A stretch of 64,000 bases of DNA from Ignavibacteria bacterium. Its GTDB lineage: Bacteria; Bacteroidota; Ignavibacteria; Kapaibacteriales; Kapaibacteriaceae. The DNA is taken from NCBI GenBank assembly GCA_947495975.1, contig CANMBE010000003.1:1-64000 (forward strand). The letters are read 5' to 3'. The notes under the pieces are model-generated. The model was not told the origin of the DNA and ran no database searches. It worked only from the letters and a program-made list of their open reading frames with translations. The stretch's first letter is position 1; every line of letters begins with the position of its first letter. The position numbers were made by a program, and so were the translations under genes. Of this stretch, positions 26,602-37,294 are shown piece by piece.

Positions 26602-29600
26602 TTATCGGCTAACAATCACTCGAACAAATCCAAAAACAAATCCAGCATTTACTTCAATTGAATAGACTCCTGAAGCCACGTTCGACAGTGAGATTTGTAC
26701 ATCCGTTTCATTGGAAGTAAGAGGGCCAAAGGTAAATGAACCAACAACGAGACCCCGCTCATCAAAAACTCGGGCAATGGCCCGCGAGGATTCTGCATTG
26801 AGGATTCGAATTGTCACTACGCCTGAAGTTGGCGATGGGCCACGCAACTGAATAAATTCAGATTCACATTCACCCTGATCATACACAGACGTTGATGGCG
26901 TAACAATTACTTGAGCCCAAGCTGAGATAACCTTTCCGCAGCCACCAGTGACTTCACATTTATATTCTCCAGCGTCCGCTATAGCTGAAGATGGGACTGT
27001 GTATTCAGAAGAGGTGGCGCCGGTTATGGGCGCACCATCTTTGTTCCACTGATACAATAAATCAGATCCTGAAGCACGCACGATTAGTGTGAGGGGCTTC
27101 CCTTGCTCTACCGTCTGGCTCACAGGCTCCATTGTAATAATTGTTGCCTGGGCAATTGCAAGCGTCACCGTTTGCGATGTAATGCTTGGAGTACACGCAC
27201 CAGCAACAACGCAGGAATATTGACCGACAGTTGAAGCGTCAACGGATGTAATTTCAATGGATTGAGATGTTGATCCGGCTACATCAACGCCTCCCTTTCG
27301 CCACTGGTACCGCAGTAATGATCCAGTTGCCACCACGCTCATAGTTGCCGGCTTGCCAGCACAGGCACTTGTAACTCTAGGTTGCGTTGTAATCGCAGGA
27401 GGTGCAGAAATTGTAAACGGTGTTGTGAGTTCACTGACATGCCCTCTACCCGAAGTGATACGAAGCACATACTTCCCGTTTGAAATCGCAGGTACTTTCC
27501 ATTGATACGTTCTGCCCGCTGCCGATTTGTTCACGTCAACCCAGACATTTGAACCCTCTAACGAGTACTGGATGTGAAATTTGGCGGTATCGGGAATCCC
27601 CGAGGCGGACCAAGAAATTGACTTATTAGATCCAGCACACCACGTTTCTCCACCCGCCGGTGCCGTGAGCTCTAAGAGTCCGAACGCGAATTTTGCTACA
27701 TACATGCTCCTACCAGCAGCATATTTCCGGTAAGAAGAGTCAACAGTTCTCATATCTGACGATGTGGTATGTGCACCGAAATACAGATCGCCAACTGGGT
27801 TTACAGCCACGCAACGGATGGTGTCAGTTGCATTTCCGGAGATGAGTGTTGAGAAAATATTCGTGGCCGTATTGATCAGAGAGATAAATCCGTCCGTTGC
27901 TCCAGCGCGGACTCCTGTTGCTCCTTCGCCCATGATTGGATAATCATTTGACGCTGTAGTTCCATAAATCACAGCGTTTGTTGGCGATAGAGATTGGCGA
28001 ACCCCAAACGCCTCGTCTCGCCCCGTTCCACCGAAATACGTTGCGCTATTGAGATCCCGCCCATCATCTGCAAGCACAGCCAAGAATATGTCTTGGCTTC
28101 CAAAATACTGGGTAAACAGTGAACCGATAGTTTCAAGATTTGGCGAGGTTGTATTGCCAACTACATGAGCGCGGCCCAAATCATCCACAAATATTCCTCT
28201 GCCTTCTTCTTCGCCACTACCACCAAGAAACGTTGAATATGTGCCGTCGTCCGATTTTGCAAGGGCTAACTCATTGTTGAGTTTTACAACGAAGGCATCA
28301 GTGATTCCACCGTTAAACGTGCGGTCATAAGGAACCCGACCAGTTGTAAATCGATCGGAAGTAGGAGCCGTTTCGAAGTTTGCCGAGGTAGTAGCACCTG
28401 TGAGGAAAACACTACTTGATGCATCAACCGCCATAGCGGTAAAAAATTCGATGCCTTCGCGCCCAAAGAATCGAGACTGTTGAATGGAGCCATTTGGTGA
28501 GAATGAGGCAATGAACCCGTCAGTTTGCCCCATGTTTGCCCCACCCCCTGGATCATCCCTGTAGGTAACAGGATCTTGTGGGCGTCTGCCAGGAATAGTA
28601 ATGCGAATCGTTATCGGAAAAGTAACGGGAAAATTTGTTGTGGAACTTGTACTGCCGGCTACATAGATAAGCCCATTTTTATCCACAGAGATTGCACGGG
28701 CTATATCTTCTTTATTTCCGCCATGGTAGAAACCCACGATGAGTTTCGTGAGCGTTGAATCAATCTTCGCAACAAAAGCATCAGCTCCTGCTTTATATAG
28801 CTTTCCTGTGGCCCCGGACGTTGTAGGGAAGTCATTTGCAAAGGTTTCTCCAGCTACATAAATGTTATTCGATGCATCCCTTGTTATGGATCGAATTCTA
28901 TCGTCACTTGAACCGCCAATAAAGGTATAGGTTCGTACAGTCTGGAGCTTGGAATCAAAGCGCACAACAAACCCATCGGATGTGCCCTTTATAGCTGTTG
29001 AATATCCGCCAGTGCTTCCTGGGTACTCCATGCTCGTAGTGGTGCCCGCCGCTACTACGTCGCCATTTGTTAAATAGACGAGGCCCGTCAGAACGTCCGA
29101 ATACGTACCGCCAAAGTATGAGCCATACACGGTAGATGTGATGGGAGATACGTCTAAAGATTTATGTCCACTACCACTTAGTATCTCGTAAGAGATTTTT
29201 GAAACGTCTGCTCCTTCTCGCACCAATACGGATCTGTTGACCCTTCCGTCCGAGCCACACGTGTATGTAAAGGTTACTCCAGGATAATAATTTACTAGTG
29301 CCACGGTTTTATACACGGGCGCGCTAAACCAGTTCTTAGGATCGGATCCTTTGATAAAAGAAACCTGAGAAACTGCTGTTCCCAAGGAGACGTGTAGTTG
29401 AGGATTTACGCCACTAAATGCTTCCTGGATAACATTTCCAGTTCTTTCCTGGCTCTCGGTTGAAGTCTGATACTCGTCAAGGACAACACCTGTCCTCGTG
29501 ATCCAGACATCAGCACCATTTTGGCGCACGAAAAAAAGCACTTCTGACGGCCATTGTCCTACATTGGAAATGAAGCCAACGAGGTTAGGGTGAACATCTG

Positions 29601-29688
29601 TGTTTGCATATCCCGACGAAGGCAATGCACAAATGAGTAGCGTGAATAGTGCAAATAGCCGAATGATGGATTCTGTCAAAACATTCAT
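26602..29688 (-). CDS. secreted DUF7948/SBBP-repeat/Ig-like protein with T9SS sorting domain (1028 aa)
   Basis: A surface protein built as: signal peptide; an N-terminal domain opening FISNVGQWPSEVLFFVRQ and ending before residue 200 (recalled as DUF7948); SBBP repeats (GTYSDVLTGLVYLTNGDVVA, FIGGSSDDRI, YHGGNKEDIA, FLGGSGEEEG, YFGGTGRDEA); an Ig-type module (APAGGETWCAGSNKSISW); two Ig-like domains with paired cysteines (VTSACAGKPATMSV; QTVEQGKPLTLIV); and a C-terminal sorting domain (FIQLRGPSPTSGVVTI ... GVYSIEVNAG ... IVSR). A strong Shine-Dalgarno, AGGAGGT, precedes the start. It is closely related to the next gene upstream, so tandem duplication is likely. Confidence 0.87.
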   Translation of the reverse strand: MNVLTESIIRLFALFTLLICALPSSGYANTDVHPNLVGFISNVGQWPSEVLFFVRQNGADVWITRTGVVLDEYQTSTESQERTGNVIQEAFSGVNPQLHVSLGTAVSQVSFIKGSDPKNWFSAPVYKTVALVNYYPGVTFTYTCGSDGRVNRSVLVREGADVSKISYEILSGSGHKSLDVSPITSTVYGSYFGGTYSDVLTGLVYLTNGDVVAAGTTTSMEYPGSTGGYSTAIKGTSDGFVVRFDSKLQTVRTYTFIGGSSDDRIRSITRDASNNIYVAGETFANDFPTTSGATGKLYKAGADAFVAKIDSTLTKLIVGFYHGGNKEDIARAISVDKNGLIYVAGSTSSTTNFPVTFPITIRITIPGRRPQDPVTYRDDPGGGANMGQTDGFIASFSPNGSIQQSRFFGREGIEFFTAMAVDASSSVFLTGATTSANFETAPTSDRFTTGRVPYDRTFNGGITDAFVVKLNNELALAKSDDGTYSTFLGGSGEEEGRGIFVDDLGRAHVVGNTTSPNLETIGSLFTQYFGSQDIFLAVLADDGRDLNSATYFGGTGRDEAFGVRQSLSPTNAVIYGTTASNDYPIMGEGATGVRAGATDGFISLINTATNIFSTLISGNATDTIRCVAVNPVGDLYFGAHTTSSDMRTVDSSYRKYAAGRSMYVAKFAFGLLELTAPAGGETWCAGSNKSISWSASGIPDTAKFHIQYSLEGSNVWVDVNKSAAGRTYQWKVPAISNGKYVLRITSGRGHVSELTTPFTISAPPAITTQPRVTSACAGKPATMSVVATGSLLRYQWRKGGVDVAGSTSQSIEITSVDASTVGQYSCVVAGACTPSITSQTVTLAIAQATIITMEPVSQTVEQGKPLTLIVRASGSDLLYQWNKDGAPITGATSSEYTVPSSAIADAGEYKCEVTGGCGKVISAWAQVIVTPSTSVYDQGECESEFIQLRGPSPTSGVVTIRILNAESSRAIARVFDERGLVVGSFTFGPLTSNETDVQISLSNVASGVYSIEVNAGFVFGFVRVIVSR

Positions 29689-29800
29689 AATACCTCCTGA
29701 TTTGCCTGATTTTTACCGAACAAGTGAAGTGCCTGCATTGTGCTGCTCCATTGCGATATACTCATTAGAAATTGCCCTTTCTGCGATAGGGCTCACTAGA

Positions 29801-32800
29801 TTACCGCTTTATAATAGCTGCAAAACTACCAACATGCGCTCCGGCTTCTAGCTCAATGCTATAGAGACCCGGGGGGCATTGCGCGAGTGAAATTCGAGTC
29901 AGGCTTTCTCCATTCGAAAGAACTCCCAATCGAATGACTGCCACTAGTCTGCCCTGCTCGTTATAGATATGCGCTGTTGCATTCGCCGGCTGGTCAAGCG
30001 TTGTCTGTACCATCACGTAGTCATCAGACGGGATTGGACCAACGAGGCGAGCCCATGAGTTTGATGCAAGATCATCAGCTACTATAGAGGTAGTAGGTGC
30101 AATTGTTACGGTTGCTTCAGCAGAAACAATCCTTCCGCATCCACCTGTAACGTCGCACGAATATTTGCCTGCATCAGTCAGGGCAGAATTCATCACTTTG
30201 TATTCCGCTCGTGTGGCACCAGTGATTGGCGTGCCGTCCTTGTTCCACTGGTACGCCAATGTAGATCCTGTTGCAGTCACATACAGTGTGAGTGTTTTGC
30301 CCTGTTCAACACTCTTAGACTCAGGTTGCACTGTGATTGCAGTAGCTTGTGCCACCGATACGGCAGTAGAGCGAGATGTTACACTTGGATTGCATGATCC
30401 ACTTACAACGCAGTCATATGAACCGGAGTTAGCTGTAGTAAGCGATGCGATAGAATATCTCGATGCTGTTGCACCAGCAATGTTGACACCATTACGACGC
30501 CACTGATACTTGAGTCCAGTACCGGATGCAGCCACAGCGAGCTCTATAGGTGAATCAATGCAAGCTGCCGCGTCTGCTGGCTGTGCACTGATTGAGGGGC
30601 CTTGATTAAGCGTGAATACGCCACTCGTTGACGCGTGTCCACGTGAGGTTGAGATTCTGATGCGATAACTTGGTCCAATGACTGCTCCGGCACCAGGCTT
30701 CCATGCATACGAGCGGGCCACAACATCCTTTGCTAGGATGGTCCACGTAGTTCCTGCATCCGTAGAAAGCTCCACCTGATACTTCTCGTTTACGAGCATT
30801 TCTTCTACACCCCATGTAATAGCATTGGTTGAACCAGCACACCATGTTTCGCCACCACTTGGCGACTGGATGGCTAAGGTTCCGAAGGCATATTTGCCAA
30901 CGTAACCGTTGGCGTTGCCGCTATTCGTCTTTGAGTACGCAGAGTCACTCACAAACAGATCTGGAGACTGAGAAGTGAGACTATAGAAAATATCAGCATT
31001 TGAGTTCAATGCTATCGCGTTCACTGTGTCTGTAGAAGATCCACCCACTAACGTTGAATGAATGAGCGACGCCGTATTGAGAACTGTAATAAATCCATCA
31101 CTTTGTCCATTACGATTTGTCTCTGCTCCTGCACCAAAGGTTGGGAAGTCGTTCGATGTTGTTGTGCCATACAATACACCGGTAGCTGTTGTATTAAGCG
31201 GGCGAACTCCAGCCACATTGTCATTTCCTGTTCCACCAAAGTATGTGCAGCCAACAAGTGCGCGGCCATCATCAGCGAGTATTGCCATGAAGATATCGCG
31301 TTGCCCTATAGCCTGTGTTACAAACGTGCCAAGGGCCGGCAAGTTTGTTGATGTTGTGGTTCCAACCACAACGGCTCTCCCACTAAGGTCTACAAACAAG
31401 CCCGTACCAGCGTCATCGCCGGCGCCACCAAAATATGTGGAGTACGTACCATCATCTCTCTTAGACAATGTGCCATCCGAGAACCATTTGATGACAAAGG
31501 CGTCTGTATTTCCACCGTTATACGTTCGGTCATAGGGAAGACGGCCAGAAGAAAATCGAGCTGGTGTGGGCGCTGTTTCAAAATTTGCTGACGTGGTAGA
31601 GCCCGTTACAAAAGGCTCACCACTTGAGTTCAGCGCAAGTGCGGTGAATGTTTCAATTCCTTCCTTGCCAAAGTATGTGCTAAAGCCATACGTAGAGCCG
31701 TTCGGAGAGAGTCGGCAAAGGAATCCATCAATTTGACCGCCCATGGTCTTCTGATGACCAAGAGTAGTTGGGAAATCTGCTGTTGAGTTTGTTCCGCCAG
31801 CAATAAAGATGTTTCCCGAATAATCAACCGCTATGGAAGTAGGCAGATCATCCTTATTACCTCCCACATACGTGCTCACTTCAAGCTTTGTAAGCACAGA
31901 ATCCAGCTTCACAATAAAGCAATCAAATTGCGCACGATAGATCTGCCCTGCAGCACCTATGGAAATTGGCAAATTGGGAGAGTTTGTTTCACCAACGAAG
32001 TATGCCGATCCTGCAGCATCGATGGTTAGTGCCTTCATTCGATCAACGCCAGAGCCACCATAATAGCTGTAGCGCAGAACATGACGTAAGTCCTTCGAAA
32101 GGAGAGCAACAAAGGCGTCAAGACCAGACTGTAGATTGGACTGATAGCCTCCTGTGCCTGTGGGGAAACTCATGCCCTCTGTTGAGCCCCCTACCACAAC
32201 ACCACCAGATACAGACTCCACACCAACAATCCTATCATAGGCGTCGCCGCCCACAAAGGTGCCATAGACAACGGGGTCAATGAGCAGCGACTTCTCTGAC
32301 GTATGATCAGGAACGTCAATGCCAAAACCATTAGGGCGAGTTACAAAACGTGCGGCCGTTTGAAGAGGCTTATCATTCAGGAAATAGGCGAACAAGTCCG
32401 TCATCACAATCGTACCTTTGTCCGTTGCAATGGAGATTTTCTCGGGGTCTATCGTAACACCATTGCCGCCTTCAACACTCATGCCAATGGCTGCGAGATC
32501 GGCGCCGGGGTGCACCTCTAGGTCATAACGTACGTGGCCATTGTCCATGTAATAGATTGCATCTACGCCACGATAGATACCATCAACTCGTACTTTGCTG
32601 TAGACTGGTACGTTTGTATACCAGGCCGACGGGTTGTTCCCGATAAAGAAGTTCATTTGGGCTGGCAGATAAACCTCACCTGTTGGCGAGCCCCCTTTTG
32701 AGCCAGTCCAGCCGAGTCGAACAACTTCTCCCTCTCGCTTATCAGCCGCTCGCGTAACTTCGAATTGATCAAACACAATGCCGTTTTGTGTAATCCAGAT

Positions 32801-32977
32801 GTCGAGATTGCCATCGCGGTGGGCAAACAAAACTTCAGACGGCCATTGGCCTACATTTGCAATGAAGCCTTTTACTGTTGTCTGAGGATTTTGAGCGCCT
32901 ACACCTGTGCAAACGAGTGTTAATAAAAGGACGGCAAGGCTGCCGAGTTTTGAAACGAAAGTATTGTGCGTGCTCAA
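29801..32977 (-). CDS. secreted DUF7948/SBBP-repeat/Ig-like protein with T9SS sorting domain (1058 aa)
   Basis: The longest of three tandem paralogues. It opens with a signal peptide (LGSLAVLLLTLVCTGVGAQ), then the complete N-terminal domain (KGFIANVGQWPSEVLFAHRD to KSLLIDPVVYG). SBBP repeats follow (FVGGDAYDRIVGVESV, YYGGSGVDRMKALTID, YVGGNKDDLPTSIAVD, YFGGAGDDAG, YFGGTGNDNVAG), then SPSGGETWCAGSTNAITW, two cysteine-paired Ig domains and a sorting domain ending SIELEAGAHVGSFAAIIKR. Its layout matches the 1028-residue protein domain by domain. Probably the first gene of the group, transcribed from the roughly 110-base gap shared with pdxJ. Function unknown; surface adhesion or structure is the likely class. 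Confidence 0.87.
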   Translation of the reverse strand: MSTHNTFVSKLGSLAVLLLTLVCTGVGAQNPQTTVKGFIANVGQWPSEVLFAHRDGNLDIWITQNGIVFDQFEVTRAADKREGEVVRLGWTGSKGGSPTGEVYLPAQMNFFIGNNPSAWYTNVPVYSKVRVDGIYRGVDAIYYMDNGHVRYDLEVHPGADLAAIGMSVEGGNGVTIDPEKISIATDKGTIVMTDLFAYFLNDKPLQTAARFVTRPNGFGIDVPDHTSEKSLLIDPVVYGTFVGGDAYDRIVGVESVSGGVVVGGSTEGMSFPTGTGGYQSNLQSGLDAFVALLSKDLRHVLRYSYYGGSGVDRMKALTIDAAGSAYFVGETNSPNLPISIGAAGQIYRAQFDCFIVKLDSVLTKLEVSTYVGGNKDDLPTSIAVDYSGNIFIAGGTNSTADFPTTLGHQKTMGGQIDGFLCRLSPNGSTYGFSTYFGKEGIETFTALALNSSGEPFVTGSTTSANFETAPTPARFSSGRLPYDRTYNGGNTDAFVIKWFSDGTLSKRDDGTYSTYFGGAGDDAGTGLFVDLSGRAVVVGTTTSTNLPALGTFVTQAIGQRDIFMAILADDGRALVGCTYFGGTGNDNVAGVRPLNTTATGVLYGTTTSNDFPTFGAGAETNRNGQSDGFITVLNTASLIHSTLVGGSSTDTVNAIALNSNADIFYSLTSQSPDLFVSDSAYSKTNSGNANGYVGKYAFGTLAIQSPSGGETWCAGSTNAITWGVEEMLVNEKYQVELSTDAGTTWTILAKDVVARSYAWKPGAGAVIGPSYRIRISTSRGHASTSGVFTLNQGPSISAQPADAAACIDSPIELAVAASGTGLKYQWRRNGVNIAGATASRYSIASLTTANSGSYDCVVSGSCNPSVTSRSTAVSVAQATAITVQPESKSVEQGKTLTLYVTATGSTLAYQWNKDGTPITGATRAEYKVMNSALTDAGKYSCDVTGGCGRIVSAEATVTIAPTTSIVADDLASNSWARLVGPIPSDDYVMVQTTLDQPANATAHIYNEQGRLVAVIRLGVLSNGESLTRISLAQCPPGLYSIELEAGAHVGSFAAIIKR

Positions 32978-33086
32978 GAATATGACCCGGATTACGATAA
33001 AAAGCTGTTTTGCTCCAACTCATTATAACAATACACGCGTTGAATAGTTACGATAATTTTACAACATACTTTTTTGAGGCTCCTTG

Positions 33087-33797
33087 ATGAATCTCGCTGT
33101 AAATGTAGATCATGTAGCTACCCTTCGGGAGGCTCGTGGCGGAATGGAGCCTGACCCCGTCCATGCAGCTGTTTTGGCAGAACTGGGCGGTGCGGTGGGC
33201 ATTGTCTGCCACCTACGGGAGGACCGGAGGCACATAAACGACCGCGATGTTCGTGTACTTCGAGACGTCATTACTACAAAACTGGACCTCGAAATGGCAG
33301 CAACCCCAGAAATCATCGCGTTTGCGCTAGAAATAGTGCCAGACCTGATAACGCTCGTACCTGAAAAGCGCGAAGAACTTACTACGGAAGGGGGCTTGGC
33401 AGTTGCCGGAAATGAGGAATATCTAGCAGACGTTACACGGATGTTTCACGAACGTGGCATCCTGGTGAGCCTCTTCATAGAGCCCGAAGCTCTTCAGATT
33501 GACGCGGCAGTGCGATGTGGTGTGGACATTATCGAACTCCATACCGGCACGTACGCCAATGCTAGGAGCGGAGCTGGACGTAGAATACAGCTCGAGCGCC
33601 TACGCTCGGCTTCACGGTATGCAGCCGAAGCTGAACTCATTGTAACGGCGGGACACGGGCTAGACCTCCGAAACTTGGAGGCGATTTGCTCCATACCGGA
33701 AATCGAGGAGGTCTCAATCGGTCATGCCCTTGTTGGACGTGCTCTCTTTGTGGGCTTTGAACAAGCTGTTCGAGAGTTCGTTGCAGCTGTCACCTAG
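33087..33797 (+). CDS. pdxJ: pyridoxine 5'-phosphate synthase
   Basis: A 236-residue TIM-barrel enzyme that joins aminoacetone phosphate and deoxyxylulose phosphate to form pyridoxine phosphate (DXP-dependent vitamin B6 pathway). Clear family blocks are [62 protein letters not shown] and [11 protein letters not shown]. The ATG at 33087 is used, one codon inside the longest frame, which opens with TTG; GAGG lies about 8 bases upstream. Its stop codon overlaps that of the convergent sdhB by three to four bases. Confidence 0.97.
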   Translation: MNLAVNVDHVATLREARGGMEPDPVHAAVLAELGGAVGIVCHLREDRRHINDRDVRVLRDVITTKLDLEMAATPEIIAFALEIVPDLITLVPEKREELTTEGGLAVAGNEEYLADVTRMFHERGILVSLFIEPEALQIDAAVRCGVDIIELHTGTYANARSGAGRRIQLERLRSASRYAAEAELIVTAGHGLDLRNLEAICSIPEIEEVSIGHALVGRALFVGFEQAVREFVAAVT

Positions 33798-34543
33798 TCT
33801 TTTCCACCAAGTGCACTGGCAATGTAGTCTCGGTTCATCTGTGCAATGAACTCAACGCTGATGCCTTTTGGACAGGCGGCCTCACACTCTAGATGGTTTG
33901 AGCAGGCGCCAAAACCTTCTGCATCCATCTGCATCACCATGTGCATTGCACGTGTTGAGCGTTCTGCCTGACCTTGTGGCAACGCACCGAGGTGTCCAAT
34001 CTTTGCTGCGGTAAAGAGCATAGCCGATGAATTTGGACAGGCCGCAACACATGCACCACATCCAATACAAGCTGCTGCGTCCATCGCATGATCTGCATGC
34101 TTCTTTGAGATCGGGATTGCATTGCCATCCTGCGCATTGCCGGTGTTGACACTAACAAAACCACCAGTCTGAATAATACGATCAAACGAACTGCGATCTA
34201 CAATGAGGTCTCTCATCACAGGGAATGCCCGCGCACGCCACGGCTCAATGTAAATCTCGTCTCCGTCCTTATACGTTCGCATGTGTAATTGGCACACGGT
34301 AGTCTTTGCAACGGGACCGTGCGGACGTCCGTTGATAACCATGCCGCATGTACCACAAATTCCCTCGCGGCAGTCATGATCAAACGCAATGGGAATCTCG
34401 TTTTTCGAGATGAGATCTTCATTGAGCACATCGAGCATTTCAAGAAAGCTCATGTGCTCGCTTACGTTTGCCACGTCATACGTCTTTAACATACCAGCGG
34501 CATCTGGTCCGGCTTGACGCCAGATATGGAGGCGCAAATTCAT
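33794..34543 (-). CDS. sdhB: succinate dehydrogenase/fumarate reductase iron-sulfur subunit
   Basis: A 249-residue subunit carrying the three clusters of complex II. The 2Fe-2S site is [16 protein letters not shown]; the 4Fe-4S site is [13 protein letters not shown]; the 3Fe-4S site is [14 protein letters not shown]. It passes electrons from the flavoprotein to quinone. It is the last of three genes sdhC-A-B and its start shares one base with the sdhA stop. The C-terminus overlaps pdxJ tail to tail. Confidence 0.96.
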   Translation of the reverse strand: MNLRLHIWRQAGPDAAGMLKTYDVANVSEHMSFLEMLDVLNEDLISKNEIPIAFDHDCREGICGTCGMVINGRPHGPVAKTTVCQLHMRTYKDGDEIYIEPWRARAFPVMRDLIVDRSSFDRIIQTGGFVSVNTGNAQDGNAIPISKKHADHAMDAAACIGCGACVAACPNSSAMLFTAAKIGHLGALPQGQAERSTRAMHMVMQMDAEGFGACSNHLECEAACPKGISVEFIAQMNRDYIASALGGKD

Positions 34544-36456
34544 TACTTGTAGCTCCGTGTAGCCAATTGCACATTCTCAAATTCAAGCTTCTCTTTGTGG
34601 AGTGTTGGCTTAGAACCAACGCCTGTGTATTCCCACGCTGCTGCATAGCAGAAGTCATCATCGTTCCTCAACGCTTCACCATCTTCCGTCTGATACTCTT
34701 CACGGAAATGACCGCCGCACGATTCGTTGCGATGAAGCGCATCAAAGCACATTAGCTCTCCGAACTCAAGGAAGTCCGCCACGCGCAGTCCAAGTTCCAA
34801 AGACTGATTAAGCTCTGCGCCCGCGCCTGGAATCTTAACGTTTTCCCAGAACTCTTCTCGTAACTCCGGTATACGCTGCAACGCTTCGGTAAGCCCCTTT
34901 TCACTGCGTGCCATTCCACATTTATCCCACATGATAGAACCAAGCTCGCGGTGGAATGATGTTGGCGAGCGTTTTCCATCGATTGAGAGAAGTAGCTTTA
35001 CTTTTTCTTCTGCTTCTTTTACTGCTGTGCGTGCTTCTGGTGATTCGCTTGATACGGGGCTCAATGATCCGCTGGCAAAGTATCCACCTAGTGTATATGG
35101 AATCACAAAATATCCGTCTGCCAATCCCTGCATAAGAGCAGAAGCACCAAGCCGGTTTGCCCCGTGATCAGAAAAATTAGCTTCGCCAAGAACAAACAAA
35201 CCGGGCACGTTCGACATTAAATCGTAGTCAACCCATAGTCCACCCATTGTGTAATGCACGGCAGGATAGATACGCATTGGCACTTTGTAGGGGTCTTCTC
35301 CCGTAATGCGTTCATACATTTCAAAGAGGTTGCCATAACGATCGGCAACAACGTCTCGGCCAAGCCGCGCGATTGCATCGGAGAAATCGAGGTAGACGCC
35401 TAGCCCAGAAGGACCTACGCCTAGGCCATTATCACATGCTTCTTTGGCCGCACGCGACGCGATGTCGCGCGGAGACAGATTACCAAACGATGGATATTTA
35501 CGCTCGAGATAATAGTCGCGATCAGATTCAGGAATCTGATCTGGCGATCTCATGTCGCCCTTTTGTTTTGGCACCCAGATTCTACCATCATTACGCAAAG
35601 ACTCAGACATAAGAGTAAGCTTTGACTGATAATCGCCACTCTGTGGAATGCATGTTGGGTGTATTTGCGTGTAACAAGGATTTGCAAACAATGCGCCTCT
35701 TTTGTGCGCACGATATGTTGCCGTGACGTTGCATTTTTTTGCGTTGGTGCTGAGATAGAACACATTACCATAGCCACCTGTTGCAAGTACAACGGCATCG
35801 GCCATGAACGACTCAATCTTTCCTGTGACCATGTCTCGCGATACAATTCCACGCGCATGACCATCAACAACGATGAGGTCCATCATCTCTTGCTTATTGT
35901 GGAGCTTCACGTTGCCAAGACCTACTTGGCGCATAAGCGCTTGATACGCTCCAATGAGCAGCTGTTGGCCTGTTTGCCCCCGTGCGTAGAATGTTCTTGA
36001 GACCTGAGCGCCGCCAAACGAACGGTTGCTCAAATAACCACCATATTCGCGCGCAAATGGCACACCTTGCGCAACACATTGATCGATGATGCTTGTTGAG
36101 ACTTGAGCAAGGCGATACACGTTTGACTCGCGCGCACGAAAGTCACCGCCCTTTATCGTGTCGTAGAATAATCGCCACGTTGAATCACCATCGTTCTGAT
36201 AATTCTTTGCTGCATTAATTCCGCCTTGGGCTGCAATGGAGTGTGCACGCCGTGCTGAGTCGTGGTAGGTAAAAGCCGAAACATTATAACCGAGTTCGGC
36301 CAACGTTGCTGCAGCGGAGGCGCCTGCTAAACCAGTGCCTACAACGATGACGTTGTACTTGCGCTTATTCGCCGGGTTCACCAGCTTTAAATGCGCACGA
36401 TATTCATCCCACTTCTGTTGCAACTGTCCGTCAGGGATATTACTGTTGAGTTCCAT
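34543..36456 (-). CDS. sdhA: succinate dehydrogenase/fumarate reductase flavoprotein subunit
   Basis: A 637-residue flavoprotein that oxidises succinate to fumarate. It shows the FAD fold [20 protein letters not shown], the FAD-attachment region [16 protein letters not shown], the substrate loop [16 protein letters not shown] and the late [18 protein letters not shown]. Length and wording fit the Bacteroidota/epsilon type, which pairs with a single large cytochrome subunit. I start at the ATG at 36454-36456 ([10 protein letters not shown]), 22 bases after sdhC, rather than the longer frame reading into sdhC. Confidence 0.96.
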   Translation of the reverse strand: MELNSNIPDGQLQQKWDEYRAHLKLVNPANKRKYNVIVVGTGLAGASAAATLAELGYNVSAFTYHDSARRAHSIAAQGGINAAKNYQNDGDSTWRLFYDTIKGGDFRARESNVYRLAQVSTSIIDQCVAQGVPFAREYGGYLSNRSFGGAQVSRTFYARGQTGQQLLIGAYQALMRQVGLGNVKLHNKQEMMDLIVVDGHARGIVSRDMVTGKIESFMADAVVLATGGYGNVFYLSTNAKKCNVTATYRAHKRGALFANPCYTQIHPTCIPQSGDYQSKLTLMSESLRNDGRIWVPKQKGDMRSPDQIPESDRDYYLERKYPSFGNLSPRDIASRAAKEACDNGLGVGPSGLGVYLDFSDAIARLGRDVVADRYGNLFEMYERITGEDPYKVPMRIYPAVHYTMGGLWVDYDLMSNVPGLFVLGEANFSDHGANRLGASALMQGLADGYFVIPYTLGGYFASGSLSPVSSESPEARTAVKEAEEKVKLLLSIDGKRSPTSFHRELGSIMWDKCGMARSEKGLTEALQRIPELREEFWENVKIPGAGAELNQSLELGLRVADFLEFGELMCFDALHRNESCGGHFREEYQTEDGEALRNDDDFCYAAAWEYTGVGSKPTLHKEKLEFENVQLATRSYK

Positions 36457-36478
36457 AGGGTGCTGAGTTCTTTCGTTC

Positions 36479-37186
36479 TTAATGCACAAGTCCAACAATG
36501 ATCGAAATCGGTACGGAGCAAAAACCAAGGGCAAGTCCGATACCGAGCAATGGGCCGGCAATTTTGATGACTGGAGTGATGCGCTTGTTCGTTACGCCCA
36601 ACGTTTGAAAGACACTTGCCACTGCATGACTTAGGTGCATTCCGAGCAGTACCATCGAAATCAAATACAGTACGGTGATAAGGGGCTCTCGGAAACTCAG
36701 AAGCACCATTTTGTAAACATCTGGAACAACCGTTCCGTCAGCCAACACATACTCCCACCCTGTTTGTCCCGCATAAAACTGAGCGTGGACACCGCCAAAT
36801 GTGAAGTGTGCTAAATGGTACAACACATACACTAGCATAAGCAGGCCAGACAAGGCCATTGAACGCGAGGCAAGCGTTGAGGTCAGGGTAGAGGTCTTTA
36901 CGTATTTATCAGGTCGGGCCATGCGGTTACGCCGCGTTAAGACAATCGCAGACCATATGTGGAGAATAAACGAGAGTAACAGCCCACCGCGGACCACCCA
37001 TATGGCAGATCCATGCAGCATTTCACGAAGACTGTGGCCGTATTCATTCATATGCATAGGGCCGAGGAACATTAACAAGTTGCCAGAGAGGTGTCCAACG
37101 AGGAACAGCACTAGCAGAAGCCCCGTGGTAGCCATCACCCATTTTTGGAATATGTTCGAACGCCAAACATCGCCGAACGCTCTCAT
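36479..37186 (-). CDS. sdhC: succinate dehydrogenase cytochrome b subunit
   Basis: A 235-residue inner-membrane subunit with five predicted helices, the single-subunit anchor type used with this SdhAB form. Landmarks are [31 protein letters not shown], a histidine-rich helix ([15 protein letters not shown]) and [18 protein letters not shown], whose histidines would hold two hemes b. I choose the ATG at 37184-37186 because GAGGA lies eight bases upstream; the frame extends nine codons further to a TTG. It begins the sdhCAB operon, back to back with the plus-strand ABC gene. Confidence 0.93.
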   Translation of the reverse strand: MRAFGDVWRSNIFQKWVMATTGLLLVLFLVGHLSGNLLMFLGPMHMNEYGHSLREMLHGSAIWVVRGGLLLSFILHIWSAIVLTRRNRMARPDKYVKTSTLTSTLASRSMALSGLLMLVYVLYHLAHFTFGGVHAQFYAGQTGWEYVLADGTVVPDVYKMVLLSFREPLITVLYLISMVLLGMHLSHAVASVFQTLGVTNKRITPVIKIAGPLLGIGLALGFCSVPISIIVGLVH

Positions 37187-37294
37187 GAATTTCCTCGTAA
37201 CATTCACCGTCAATCAAAAAGTTTGGTCAAAGTTACGAACGAGCTCCTTACCAATTGGTGCAACCATCTCACCCTCTCGCCGTACCTTCGCCCC

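Noticed and set aside
37145-37294. Fifty-codon upstream extension of the NatA-like ATPase
   Set aside because: It overlaps the sdhC start region and is not similar to ABC proteins; the ATG at 37295 fits family starts and the nearby promoter box.
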